The notes below the pieces were generated by a model that did not search any database, was not told the origin of the DNA, and was given only the letters and a program-made list of their open reading frames with translations. This document shows positions 8,578 through 17,240 of a stretch of 64,000 nt of DNA, one piece after another (the first letter of the stretch is position 1; each line of letters starts with the position of its first letter). The translations under genes were made by a program, and so were the position numbers. Origin of the DNA: Bordetella petrii (lineage in GTDB: Bacteria > Pseudomonadota > Gammaproteobacteria > Burkholderiales > Burkholderiaceae_B); the NCBI RefSeq assembly GCF_017356245.1, contig NZ_JAFMZZ010000001.1:1871624-1935623 (forward strand), in the 5' to 3' direction.

Positions 8578-9225
8578 ATGTTTCCGAAACGACTTTCCGA
8601 CGGCTACCAGGCATTTCTCGACGGCCGCTTCCACAACGAACGCAAACGCTACGAACAGCTGGGCGAAACCGGGCAAAGCCCCGAAATCCTGCTGATCGGC
8701 TGTTGCGATTCGCGGGTGTCGCCCGAAGTGATCTTCGACGCCGGCCCCGGCGAAATGTTCGTGATCCGCAACGTCGCCAACCTGGTGCCTCCGTACGAAG
8801 GCGAGGCCAAATCCTCGTCCCTGCACGGCACCAGCGCGGCCATCGAATTCGCGGTCAGCGCGCTCAATGTGAAACATGTCGTGGTGCTGGGCCATGCCTC
8901 GTGCGGCGGCGTGCGCGCCGTGTTCGACGACGCCAAGCCGCTGACCGAAATCGACTTCATCGGCAAATGGATGTCGCAGGTCACCTCTGTGGCCGAAGCC
9001 ACCCCGCGCACCGGCGACCGCGACACCGATATCCAGCGGCTGGAATGGGCCGTGGTGGAACACAGCCTGAAAAACCTGATGACCTTCCCGTCCATCCGCA
9101 GCCGGGTCGAACAGGGCCAGATGGAACTGCACGGCGCCTATTTCGGGGTGGCCACCGGCCTGCTGTTCCTGCGCGACCCCGGCACCGGCCAGTTCTCGCC
9201 CTGCCAGCCGCAGGCGGCGGCGTAA
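8578..9225 (+). CDS. Beta-class carbonic anhydrase
   Basis: A 215-residue enzyme interconverting CO2 and bicarbonate. Zinc ligands are visible as GCCDSRVSPE (Cys, Asp-Arg dyad) and GHASCGGVRA (His and Cys). The ATG at 8578 has a purine-rich AAAAGGA site and gives MFPKRLSDGYQAFLDGRF, the usual family start; the in-frame ATG at 8536 would add 14 unconserved residues. Two hairpins follow the gene. Confidence 0.93.
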   Translation: MFPKRLSDGYQAFLDGRFHNERKRYEQLGETGQSPEILLIGCCDSRVSPEVIFDAGPGEMFVIRNVANLVPPYEGEAKSSSLHGTSAAIEFAVSALNVKHVVVLGHASCGGVRAVFDDAKPLTEIDFIGKWMSQVTSVAEATPRTGDRDTDIQRLEWAVVEHSLKNLMTFPSIRSRVEQGQMELHGAYFGVATGLLFLRDPGTGQFSPCQPQAAA

Positions 9226-9240
9226 TTCATACGTATGCGA

Positions 9241-9278
9241 ACGCCCGGTTCCGGGCGTAAGCCTGGCGCTATCCAGGC
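9241..9278 (+). terminator. Double hairpin after the carbonic anhydrase gene
   Basis: Two adjacent stem-loops, ACGCCCGG-TT-CCGGGCGT at 9241-9258 and GCCTGG-CGCTAT-CCAGGC at 9261-9278. Neither has a strong T run, so termination is plausible but not certain. Confidence 0.4.
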
Positions 9279-9351
9279 CCGGGCATAAGCATTAACCTTC
9301 GATGGGTTGGCGCCACGGCATCTTGCCCGCGCCCCCACCAAAGGAACCCGC

Positions 9352-9969
9352 ATGAAACTCTATTTTTCGCCCGCCTCGCCCTTTGTACGCAAGTGCCTGG
9401 CGGTGGCGCACGAAACCGGCCTGGCCGGCCGGATCGAAAAGCTGCCCAGCGCCGCGCACCCGGTCAACCGCGACCAGACCATCATCCCCAGCAACCCGCT
9501 GGGCCAGGTGCCCACCCTGATCACCGACGATGGCCAGGCGCTGTACGACAGCCGGGTCATCTGCGAATACCTGAACGACCTGGGCGGCGGTGCGCTGTTC
9601 CCGGCCGCCGGCCCGGCGCGCTGGCAGGCGCTGGCCGACCAGGCGCTGGCCGACGGCATCCTGGGCGCGGCGTTGCTGGCCCGCTACGAAATCACCGTGC
9701 GCCCCGAGCCCAACCGCTGGAGCGGCTGGATCGACGGCCAGATGGGCAAGGTGGCCGACGCCCTGGCGCAATTCGAACGGCGCGCGGCCTCGCTGGCCGG
9801 CCGGCTGGACATCGGCAGCCTGACCCTGGGCTGCGCGCTGGGCTACCTGGATTTCCGCTACGCCGACTACGACTGGCGCAGCAGCCACCCCGGCCTGGCC
9901 GCCTGGTACGCCAGCTTCAGCCAACGCCCGTCGCTGGCCGAAACCGCCCCGCCGGCGCCCGGCGCCTGA
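9352..9969 (+). CDS. Glutathione S-transferase family protein
   Basis: A 205-residue cytosolic GST. The thioredoxin-like N-terminal domain begins MKLYFSPASPFVRKCLAVAH, with the glutathione-binding segment LGQVPTLITDDGQALYDSRV, and is followed by an all-helical C-terminal domain. The ATG at 9352 is preceded by AAAGGAACCC. Substrate is unknown; no catabolic neighbour points to a specific dehalogenase or maleylacetoacetate role. Confidence 0.87.
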   Translation: MKLYFSPASPFVRKCLAVAHETGLAGRIEKLPSAAHPVNRDQTIIPSNPLGQVPTLITDDGQALYDSRVICEYLNDLGGGALFPAAGPARWQALADQALADGILGAALLARYEITVRPEPNRWSGWIDGQMGKVADALAQFERRAASLAGRLDIGSLTLGCALGYLDFRYADYDWRSSHPGLAAWYASFSQRPSLAETAPPAPGA

Positions 9970-9970
9970 A

Positions 9971-10016
9971 CCCGCCGGCATGGCCGCGCCCGGCCTGCGG
10001 CACAGGGTGCGGCGGG
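9971..10016 (+). terminator. Possible terminator after the GST gene
   Basis: Arms CCCGCCG (9971-9977) and CGGCGGG (10010-10016) are exact complements, with a GC-rich loop and a pyrimidine-rich tail CTTCTATTCTT. It is an imperfect candidate because the loop is long. Confidence 0.4.
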
Positions 10017-10201
10017 CTTCTATTCTTATTACCAGAATGACTTAGACAAGCCAATCTAGCGGCTGTTACGGTTATGAGCATAGAACCCTGCGGCGCCGGG
10101 CGGCGGCACGTGTCCGTGTCCGCCGCAACCATTGCGGGCCGCTGCAAGCCGCAGGCTGTTCCCTTGCGCCCTCCGGGGCGTTCCAAGAAGGGCAACCTGC
10201 C

Positions 10202-11950
10202 ATGTATGTGTACGACCCCGTCGATCAGCAACTCGTCGAACAGCGCGTCGCGCAGTTCACCGACCAGACCCAGCGCTTTCTTGCCGGCCAGCTGACCGAA
10301 GACGACTTCCGCACGCTGCGCCTGCAAAACGGCCTGTATATCCAGCGCCATGCGCCCATGCTGCGCATCGCCATTCCCTACGGCCTGCTGGCCGCGCGCC
10401 AGCTGCGCACCCTGGCCCACATCGCGCGCACCTGGGACCGCGGCTACGGCCACTTCAGCACGCGCCAGAACATGCAGTTCAACTGGCCCAAGCTGGAAGA
10501 CGTGCCCACCATCCTGGCCGAGCTGGCCAAGGTGCAGATGCATTCCATCCAGACCAGCGGCAACTGCATCCGCAACACCACGTCCGATCACTTCGCCGGC
10601 ATCGCGCCCGACGAGCTGGTGAACCCGCTGGTGTGGTGCGAGATCATCCGCCAGTGGTCTACCCTGCACCCCGAATTCGCCTTCCTGCCGCGCAAGTTCA
10701 AGATCGCCGTCAGCGGCGCCGAAGAAGACCGCGCCGCCGTGGGCGTGCACGACATCGGCCTGCAGGCGGTCGAGCGCGACGGCGTGCTGGGTTTTCGCGT
10801 GTGGGTGGGCGGCGGCCTGGGCCGCACGCCCATGGTGGGCCACCTGATCAACCCGTTCGTCGAATGGCAGCACCTGCTTACCTACCTGCAGGCCGCGCTG
10901 CGGGTGTACAACATGCACGGCCGGCGCGACAACAAGTTCAAGGCGCGCATCAAGATCCTGGTCAAGGACCTGACGCCCGAGGCCTATGCGCAACAGGTCG
11001 ACGAGCAATGGCAGCTGACCAAGGGCGGCCCCGATACCCTGACGCAGGAATACGTCGACACCATTGCCGGGCGCTTCACCTGGCCCGACTACGACGCGGC
11101 CGCCGCCGGCGAGCCCGACCCCACCGGAATGCACGCCGCGGCGCACCCGGCCTTCGCGCGCTGGCTGCGCAAGAACGTGCATGGCCACAAGGTGTCCGGC
11201 TACGCCGCGGTCACCCTGTCGCTCAAGCCCACCGGCGTGCCGCCCGGCGACATCACGGCCGAGCAGATGGAAGCCGTGGCCGACCTGTCCGAACGCTACG
11301 GCTACGGCGAGGTGCGCGTGTCGCACGAACAGAACCTGGTGCTGGCCGATGTGCGCCGCGCCCAGCTGTTCGAGCTGTGGCAGGAACTGCGCGCGCTGAA
11401 CATGGCCACGCCCAATATCGGGCTGCTAACGAACATCATCTCGTGCCCCGGCGGCGATTTCTGCGCGCTGGCCAATGCCGTGTCGATCCCGGTGGCCGAG
11501 GCCATCCAGCGCCGTTTCGACGACCTGGACTACTTGTTCGAAGTGGGCGAGCTCGACCTGAACATCTCGGGCTGCATCAACGCCTGTGGCCACCACCACG
11601 TGGGCCACATCGGCATCCTGGGCGTGGATAAGAACGGCGAAGAGTGGTATCAGGTCACCATCGGCGGCCGCCAGAACGGCGCGGCCAAGCCGCTGCCCGA
11701 CCTGCAATCGCTGCGCGGCGGCGGCGCCGCCATCGGCCGCATCATCGGCCCTTCGTTCGCCCGCGAACAGGTGCCCGACGTCGTCGAGCGGCTGGTGCGC
11801 ACCTACCTGCGCCTGCGCGACAGCGACGCCGAGCGCTTCATCGACGTGGTCGACCGCCTGGGCATCGCGCCCTTCAAAGAAGATGTCTATTCCGATCCGG
11901 CGGTGGCCAAGGCCGCCCCGGCGCAATCCCGCGAGGCTGCTCATGCTTGA
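10202..11950 (+). CDS. cysI: Sulfite/nitrite reductase hemoprotein
   Basis: A 582-residue siroheme and [4Fe-4S] reductase. The cluster ligands are visible as SCPGGDFC (C-x5-C) and GCINACG (C-x3-C); two ferredoxin-like half domains precede each siroheme-binding half. It probably reduces sulfite to sulfide in assimilation, as DUF934 follows directly and overlaps it. Assimilatory nitrite reduction cannot be excluded from sequence alone. The in-frame start at 10202 gives MYVYDPVDQQLVEQRVAQFT, typical of this clade. Confidence 0.88.
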   Translation: MYVYDPVDQQLVEQRVAQFTDQTQRFLAGQLTEDDFRTLRLQNGLYIQRHAPMLRIAIPYGLLAARQLRTLAHIARTWDRGYGHFSTRQNMQFNWPKLEDVPTILAELAKVQMHSIQTSGNCIRNTTSDHFAGIAPDELVNPLVWCEIIRQWSTLHPEFAFLPRKFKIAVSGAEEDRAAVGVHDIGLQAVERDGVLGFRVWVGGGLGRTPMVGHLINPFVEWQHLLTYLQAALRVYNMHGRRDNKFKARIKILVKDLTPEAYAQQVDEQWQLTKGGPDTLTQEYVDTIAGRFTWPDYDAAAAGEPDPTGMHAAAHPAFARWLRKNVHGHKVSGYAAVTLSLKPTGVPPGDITAEQMEAVADLSERYGYGEVRVSHEQNLVLADVRRAQLFELWQELRALNMATPNIGLLTNIISCPGGDFCALANAVSIPVAEAIQRRFDDLDYLFEVGELDLNISGCINACGHHHVGHIGILGVDKNGEEWYQVTIGGRQNGAAKPLPDLQSLRGGGAAIGRIIGPSFAREQVPDVVERLVRTYLRLRDSDAERFIDVVDRLGIAPFKEDVYSDPAVAKAAPAQSREAAHA

Positions 11951-12500
11951 TGCCATTGCCACGAACCCCGACGCCGCGCGCCTGATCCGCCACGGCCGCC
12001 TGCAGGCCAACGACTGGCGCGTGTTCGCCCCCGAAGCCGGCACCGAGCCGGGCGCGCAGCTGCCGGCCGACGAACCGGGCTGGATCGTGCCGCTGCCTGT
12101 GTGGACCGCCGCGCGCGACACGCTGCGCCAGCGCCGCCATCCGGTGGCCGTGCTGCTGGCTCCGGCCACCGACCTGAACGAGCTGGTGGGCGCGGACGGC
12201 CGGGTAGACCCTGCAGGCATCGCCTTCATCGCCATCGACTTTCCCGTCTACACCGACGGGCGCGGCTATTCGCTGGCGCAATTGCTGCGCACGCGGCATG
12301 GCTGGCAGGGTGAACTGCGGGCGCTGGGCGATGTCATGATCGACACCATCCACTACCAGGCGCGCGTCGGCTTCGACAGCTTCCTGGTCAAGGAAGGCCA
12401 CGACCCGCACAAGGCGCTGGCGGCCTTCAAGACCTTTACCGTGCACTACCAGAAAACGTATCCCAAGCCCCGGGCCCCGGAAGAACTGCTGGCGGCATAG
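11943..12500 (+). CDS. DUF934 family protein, CysI partner
   Basis: A 185-residue protein of the DUF934 family, which is almost always encoded beside a CysI-type reductase. The C-terminal region (FKTFTVHYQKTYPKP) is characteristic. Its ATG at 11943 overlaps the reductase stop by eight bases, indicating coupled translation. An electron-transfer or assembly role in sulfite reduction is inferred from this association. Confidence 0.85.
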   Translation: MLDAIATNPDAARLIRHGRLQANDWRVFAPEAGTEPGAQLPADEPGWIVPLPVWTAARDTLRQRRHPVAVLLAPATDLNELVGADGRVDPAGIAFIAIDFPVYTDGRGYSLAQLLRTRHGWQGELRALGDVMIDTIHYQARVGFDSFLVKEGHDPHKALAAFKTFTVHYQKTYPKPRAPEELLAA

Positions 12501-12511
12501 CGGCAAGGCCA

Positions 12512-12603
12512 GGTGCCAGGCTCCCGAAGGGTGCCTGACACCGCTGTACGCCACAGCTATCTCAGTCGTACGGTGTCTGACACCCTGCGGGAGTCAGACA
12601 CCT
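12512..12603. repeat. Inverted pair of GTGTCTGACACC-type palindromic repeats
   Basis: Between two convergent genes there are two hairpins of one sequence family: GGTGCCAGGC...GCCTGACACC at 12512-12542 and GTGTCTGAC...GTCAGACAC at 12573-12601, the latter a perfect 9-bp stem. Repeats of this kind are dispersed in intergenic regions of Bordetella/Achromobacter genomes as far as I recall; here they could also act as a bidirectional terminator. Confidence 0.7.
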
Positions 12604-12614
12604 GGCCGCGCTGG

Positions 12615-13184
12615 CTACATGCCTTCCCAGTGCGGGCCCGGCACGTGGATGTCGAACAATTCCAGCACGCGCGCCACGGTGTGGTCGACCATCTGCTCGA
12701 TGGACGCGGGGCGGTGGTAGAACGCCGGCAGCGGCGGAAAAACAATGCCGCCCATTTCGGTAACGGCGGTCATGTTGCGCAGGTGCGCCAGGTTGAAAGG
12801 CGTTTCGCGCACCATCAGCACCAGGCGGCGGCGCTCTTTCAGCGTAACGTCGGCCGCGCGCGTGATCAGGTTGTCGGACAGGCCGTGCGCCACGGCCGCC
12901 AGGGTGCGCATCGAACACGGCACGATCACCATGCCGGCCGTCTGGAAGGCGCCGCTGGCCAGCGTGGCCCCGACATCGCGCACGCTGTGCACGTGGTCGG
13001 CCAGCGCTTGGACATCGTGGCGGCCGACATCCAGTTCATGCTTGATGTTGAGCACGCCCGAGGCGGACACCACCAGGTGCGACTCGACGTCGTCCACCCC
13101 GCGCAGCGCCTGCAGCAGGCGCACCGCGTACAGGGCGCCGGTGGCGCCCGTGATGCCGACGACCAGCCGCCGCGGAGACGTCAT
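12615..13184 (-). CDS. ubiX: Flavin prenyltransferase UbiX
   Basis: A 189-residue enzyme that attaches a dimethylallyl group to FMN to make the prenyl-FMN cofactor of UbiD-type decarboxylases. The N-terminal LVVGITGATGALYAVRLL and the segment VIVPCSMRTLAAVAHG are diagnostic. The ATG at 13184 overlaps the grxD stop by four bases; longer in-frame extensions run into the upstream gene. Confidence 0.92.
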   Translation of the reverse strand: MTSPRRLVVGITGATGALYAVRLLQALRGVDDVESHLVVSASGVLNIKHELDVGRHDVQALADHVHSVRDVGATLASGAFQTAGMVIVPCSMRTLAAVAHGLSDNLITRAADVTLKERRRLVLMVRETPFNLAHLRNMTAVTEMGGIVFPPLPAFYHRPASIEQMVDHTVARVLELFDIHVPGPHWEGM

Positions 13185-13510
13185 GCGGTGGTGGCGCCGG
13201 AGGTTTCCAGCAGCGTCTTGAGTTCGCCGTTGTCGTTCATTTCGGTCATGATGTCCGAACCGCCGATGAACTCGCCGCTGACGTACAGCTGCGGAATGGT
13301 GGGCCAGTTGGAATATTCCTTGATGCCCTGGCGCACTTCGTCGTCTTCGAGCACGTTGACGGTGACCAGCTTCTTCACCCCACAGTCCTTCAGGATCTGG
13401 ATGGCGCGGCCCGAAAAGCCGCACTGGGGAAACTGGGCCGTGCCCTTCATGAACAGCACAACGGGATGCTGGGTGACGGTGTCGCGGATGAATTCTTGCA
13501 CGTCGCTCAT
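13181..13510 (-). CDS. grxD: Monothiol glutaredoxin, Grx4 family
   Basis: A 109-residue iron-sulfur-carrier glutaredoxin with the CGFS active site in KGTAQFPQCGFSGRAIQIL. Length and the WPTIPQLYVSGEFIGGSDI block are standard for the family. It lies between prmC and ubiX on the same strand, with short gaps consistent with an operon. Confidence 0.95.
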   Translation of the reverse strand: MSDVQEFIRDTVTQHPVVLFMKGTAQFPQCGFSGRAIQILKDCGVKKLVTVNVLEDDEVRQGIKEYSNWPTIPQLYVSGEFIGGSDIMTEMNDNGELKTLLETSGATTA

Positions 13511-13555
13511 GGTGGTCTCACAAACAGGAAAAGCAGGGGTGGCGGAATGAACTCA

Positions 13556-14389
13556 TTATAGGGACCCGCCGGAAATCCGCTCGATGCCCGACAGGTCGCG
13601 CAGGCTGGAAACTTGACCGAACCCCGCCGCGGCCAGCAACTGCCGTACCGCGGCCGCCTGGTCCCAGCCGTGCTCCAGCCACAGCGCCCCGCCGGGGCGC
13701 AGCCGTCCGGCCGCCCCGGTAATGATGGCGGCCAAGTCGCGCAGGCCGTCGGCGCCGTCGGTCAGGGCGCTGCGCGGCTCGAACCGCAGGTCGCCGCGCC
13801 CCAGGTGCTGGTCGTCGCGGGCGATATACGGGGGGTTCGACACAATCAGGTCGTAGCGCGCGCGTGCCGGCAGCGCTTCGTACCAACTGCCCTGCGCGAA
13901 ATCGACCCGGGCGCCCAGCCGCGCCGCGTTGCGCACCGCCACCTGCAGCGCGGCCGCGCTGGCGTCGGTGGCGGTCACGGCCGCCTGCGGCGCGCCCAGC
14001 GCGATCGACACGGCAATCACGCCGCTGCCGGTGCCCAGGTCCAGCACGGCGGCCTCGGGGCGGTCGGCCAGCCAGGCCAGCGCCGTCTCGACCAGCAACT
14101 CAGTTTCGGGCCGCGGAATCAGCACGTCGGGCGTTACCGCGAAATCGTGCCCCATGAACTCGCGATGGCCCACCAGGTAGGCCATGGGCTCGCCCGCCAG
14201 CCGGCGGGTGGCCAGCACCTGGTATTGCTGCGCCTGCCAGGCCTCGATGGGATCGGTATCGTGCGCCAGCATCCAGGCGCGCGGCTTCTGCAAGACATGC
14301 TCCAGCAGCATGCGCGCCTCCAGGCGCGGCAGGCGCGGGTCTTGCAAGAAAGCCTGCAGGATGGGGCGCTGCTCCACTTCAGGCATCAT
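13556..14389 (-). CDS. prmC: Release factor N5-glutamine methyltransferase
   Basis: A 277-residue SAM-dependent methyltransferase that modifies the GGQ glutamine of release factors. The motif I region [17 protein letters not shown] and the catalytic NPPY ([11 protein letters not shown]) are visible. It overlaps the end of prfA by 11 bases, the normal order in many proteobacteria. Confidence 0.94.
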   Translation of the reverse strand: MMPEVEQRPILQAFLQDPRLPRLEARMLLEHVLQKPRAWMLAHDTDPIEAWQAQQYQVLATRRLAGEPMAYLVGHREFMGHDFAVTPDVLIPRPETELLVETALAWLADRPEAAVLDLGTGSGVIAVSIALGAPQAAVTATDASAAALQVAVRNAARLGARVDFAQGSWYEALPARARYDLIVSNPPYIARDDQHLGRGDLRFEPRSALTDGADGLRDLAAIITGAAGRLRPGGALWLEHGWDQAAAVRQLLAAAGFGQVSSLRDLSGIERISGGSL

Positions 14390-15461
14390 CCCCCAGCGCC
14401 GCCAGCTGCTCGGCCTGGTGTTCGGCGATCAGGGCGCCGGTCAGTTCTTCGAGATCGCCTTCCATGATCTGCTGCAGCTTGTACAGCGTCAGGTTGATGC
14501 GGTGATCGGTCACCCGCCCCTGCGGGAAGTTGTAAGTGCGGATGCGCTCGGACCGGTCGCCCGAGCCCACCAGGCTCTTGCGCTCGGCCGCTTCCTTGCT
14601 TTGGCGCTCGCGCAGCTCGCGGTCTTTCAGGCGCGCGGCCAGCACCTGCATGGCCTTGTCTTTATTGCGGTGCTGCGAGCGGTCGTCCTGGCATTCCACC
14701 ACCAGGCCGGTGGGCAGGTGCGTGATGCGCACCGCCGAGTCGGTCTTGTTGATGTGCTGCCCGCCCGCGCCGCTGGCGCGGAACGTGTCGATGCGCAGGT
14801 CGGCCGGATTGATCACGATCTCGTTCATGGCGTCGGCCTCGGGCATCACCGCCACGGTGCAGGCCGACGTATGGATGCGGCCCTGCGCCTCGGTGGCGGG
14901 CACCCGCTGCACGCGGTGCGCGCCCGATTCGAACTTCAGCCGGCCGTAGGCGCCATCGCCGTCGATGCGCGCGATCACTTCTTTGTAGCCGCCCAGTTCC
15001 GAGGGGCTTTCGGACATCAGCTCGACGCGCCAGCCGCGCTGTTCGGCATAGCGCGAATACATGCGCAGCAGGTCGCCCGAGAACAGCGCGCTTTCGTCGC
15101 CGCCGGTGCCCGCGCGGATTTCCAGGAACAGGCTGCGGCCGTCGTTGGGATCGCGCGGCAGCAACAGCAGCTGCAATTCAGATTCGAGCCCTTCCAGGCG
15201 CTCGCGGCCGGTCTTGATCTCGTCTTCGGCCATGGCCTTCATGTCGGGATCGGCCAGCATTTCCTGCGCGGTGGCCAGGTCGTCTTCGGTGCGCGCGAAC
15301 TGCGCGAACGCCTGCACCACCGGCTCGAGCTCGGCGCGCTCGCGCGACAGCTTGCGAAAGCGTTCCATGTCGGCAGCGGTGTCGGGTTCGGCCAACAGGG
15401 CGTCAACCTCGATCAAGCGGTGGGACAGCTGTTCCAGCCGGCTGCGCATGGAAGATTTCAT
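14379..15461 (-). CDS. prfA: Peptide chain release factor 1
   Basis: A 360-residue release factor recognising UAA and UAG. The GGQ motif lies in [16 protein letters not shown], and the length is exactly the family norm. It sits between hemA upstream and prmC downstream, a common arrangement in bacteria. Confidence 0.96.
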   Translation of the reverse strand: MKSSMRSRLEQLSHRLIEVDALLAEPDTAADMERFRKLSRERAELEPVVQAFAQFARTEDDLATAQEMLADPDMKAMAEDEIKTGRERLEGLESELQLLLLPRDPNDGRSLFLEIRAGTGGDESALFSGDLLRMYSRYAEQRGWRVELMSESPSELGGYKEVIARIDGDGAYGRLKFESGAHRVQRVPATEAQGRIHTSACTVAVMPEADAMNEIVINPADLRIDTFRASGAGGQHINKTDSAVRITHLPTGLVVECQDDRSQHRNKDKAMQVLAARLKDRELRERQSKEAAERKSLVGSGDRSERIRTYNFPQGRVTDHRINLTLYKLQQIMEGDLEELTGALIAEHQAEQLAALGDDA

Positions 15462-15554
15462 AAGGGATACCAGGAAGACAAATAGCGGATTGGCAGAAAG
15501 CGGGCGCCCGGAAAGCGAACGCCCGCCATGGCGGCGGGCATTGCGGCAGCAGCG

Positions 15555-16829
15555 CTAACGGCGCGAATCGCGGCCCGGGAACAGGCGCGGCATCCAGGCG
15601 AGCAGTTGTTTGCGCTCGTCGCCTTCGCTGCGGTTCAGCGCCGCCAGCGGGCCGTGCAGGTACTTCTGGGTAAGCCCGTGCGCCAGCTGGTCGAGCACGG
15701 CTTCGGGCGATTCGCCGCGCGCCAGCAGGCGGCGGGCGCGCTCGAGTTCGGCGGCGCGCACGTCTTCGGCGGCCTGGTGCAGGTCGCGGATGACGGGCAC
15801 CACTTCGCGCGACTGCATCCAGTGCATGAAGCCCTGGACGCGCGTTTCGATGATGGCTTCGGCCTGCACCACGGCAGCGCGGCGCGCGTCGGTGCCGCTT
15901 TGCACCAGGCGGCCCAGGTCGTCGACCGAATACAGATAGACGTCGTCGAGCCGGCCGACTTCGGGTTCGATATCGCGCGGCACGGCCAGGTCGATCATGA
16001 CCATGGGGCGGTGGCGGCGCAGGCGCGTGGCGCGCTCGACCAGGCCCAGGCCCAGAATGGGCAGCGAGCTGGCCGTACAGGACACGATGACGTCGAACTC
16101 GGCCAGGCGCTCGGGCAGGTCGGCCAGCTTCATGGTGCCGGCCGAAAAACGCCCGGCCAGCGTTTCGGCGCGTTCGGCGGTGCGGTTGGCCACCACCATG
16201 CTGCGCGGGCGCTGCGCGGCGAAATGGGTGGCGCACAGTTCGATCATTTCGCCCGCGCCGATGAACAGCGTGCGAGCCTGGTCCAGGTTGCCGAACACGC
16301 GCTCGGCCAGCCGCACGGCGGCCGCCGCCATGGACACCGAATGCGCGCCGATGGCGGTTTGCGAACGGACTTCCTTGGCCACCGAGAAAGTGCGCTGGAA
16401 CAACTGGTGCAGCAGCGTGCCCAGCGAACCGGCTTCGCCGGCCGCGCGCACCGCGTCTTTCATCTGCCCCAGAATCTGCGGCTCGCCCAGCACCATGGAA
16501 TCCAGCCCGCTGGCCACGCGGAACGCATGGCGCACCGCGTCGTCTTGCTGGTGGCGGTACAGATGCGGGCTGAGCGCCACGGCTTCGATGCGGTTGTGAT
16601 CGGCCAGCCACGCCGGCAGCTGTTCGGCCACCTGCGCCTCGGCGGCGCAATAGACCTCGGTGCGATTACAGGTGGACAGGATGGCCGCTTCGCGCACCGA
16701 GCCGCCAAAGGCCGAACGCAGGCCTTCCAGCGCCGGCCGCACCAAGTCGACCGGCATGGACACGCGTTCGCGCACCGACACGGGCGCGGACGTGTGATTC
16801 AGGCCGAAAGCGAGAACAGCGACGGACAT
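15555..16829 (-). CDS. hemA: Glutamyl-tRNA reductase
   Basis: A 424-residue enzyme reducing glutamyl-tRNA to glutamate semialdehyde, the first committed step of C5 tetrapyrrole synthesis. It begins [17 protein letters not shown] and has the catalytic cysteine in [11 protein letters not shown] and a Rossmann domain around [13 protein letters not shown]. The ATG at 16829 is preferred over an in-frame TTG 12 bases upstream. A GC-rich hairpin lies between it and prfA (about 15520-15540). Confidence 0.95.
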   Translation of the reverse strand: MSVAVLAFGLNHTSAPVSVRERVSMPVDLVRPALEGLRSAFGGSVREAAILSTCNRTEVYCAAEAQVAEQLPAWLADHNRIEAVALSPHLYRHQQDDAVRHAFRVASGLDSMVLGEPQILGQMKDAVRAAGEAGSLGTLLHQLFQRTFSVAKEVRSQTAIGAHSVSMAAAAVRLAERVFGNLDQARTLFIGAGEMIELCATHFAAQRPRSMVVANRTAERAETLAGRFSAGTMKLADLPERLAEFDVIVSCTASSLPILGLGLVERATRLRRHRPMVMIDLAVPRDIEPEVGRLDDVYLYSVDDLGRLVQSGTDARRAAVVQAEAIIETRVQGFMHWMQSREVVPVIRDLHQAAEDVRAAELERARRLLARGESPEAVLDQLAHGLTQKYLHGPLAALNRSEGDERKQLLAWMPRLFPGRDSRR

Positions 16830-16973
16830 GGGACGCGGCAAGCGCCGCCCGGCGAGGGTCGGCGCATTTGTAACATTAGGTCGATGAAAATTATACCTCT
16901 GCGGGTAATCCCGAGGGTAGTGGCCGCAAGCCGGTTTGTGGCTGAAGCGCCTGCAAGAATCAAGAAAATTGTG

Positions 16974-16979
16974 TATAGT
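16974..16979 (+). promoter_or_regulatory. Probable -10 box of the tRNA-Phe gene
   Basis: TATAGT ends 13 bases before the first tRNA base and is followed by a GC-rich discriminator. The -35 region near 16951 (CTGCAA) is weak. Confidence 0.4.
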
Positions 16980-16992
16980 TGCGGACTTCGTT

Positions 16993-17068
16993 GGCCTGGT
17001 AGCTCAGTTGGTAGAGCAGCGGATTGAAAATCCGCGTGTCGGTGGTTCGATTCCGCCCCAGGCCACCA
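16993..17068 (+). tRNA. tRNA-Phe (anticodon GAA)
   Basis: A complete 76-base cloverleaf. The acceptor arms GGCCTGG and CCAGGCC pair perfectly, the anticodon stem is GCGGA/TCCGC with loop TTGAAAA (anticodon GAA), the T arm is GGTGG-TTCGATT-CCGCC, and CCA is encoded. The integrase gene follows 170 bases downstream in the same direction, so the 3' half is the likely attachment site of the island. Confidence 0.97.
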
Positions 17069-17181
17069 TTCATTTTCCCCAGAACGTCCCAAACAAGCCT
17101 AAAAAACCTTAGAAACCAAGGGCTTATCGGTAAAATCTGACTCACTGGGTTCATAGTCGTCTCAAGAAATCCCAAGCTTGC

Positions 17182-17240
17182 GGGTCCCCTACGGGGTCCC
17201 CCATAATGATTTCGTCGAAATCGCATTTTGGGGGGACCCC
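17182..17240 (+). promoter_or_regulatory. Alternative hairpins masking the integrase start
   Basis: GGGGTCCCCC at 17193-17202 is exactly complementary to GGGGGACCCC at 17231-17240, which abuts the integrase ATG. Inside lies a 7-bp stem, GATTTCG-T-CGAAATC (17208-17222). A competing hairpin CCCC-TAC-GGGG (17186-17196) would use part of the first arm. If transcribed, the long hairpin would bury the integrase ribosome-binding region. Confidence 0.55.
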
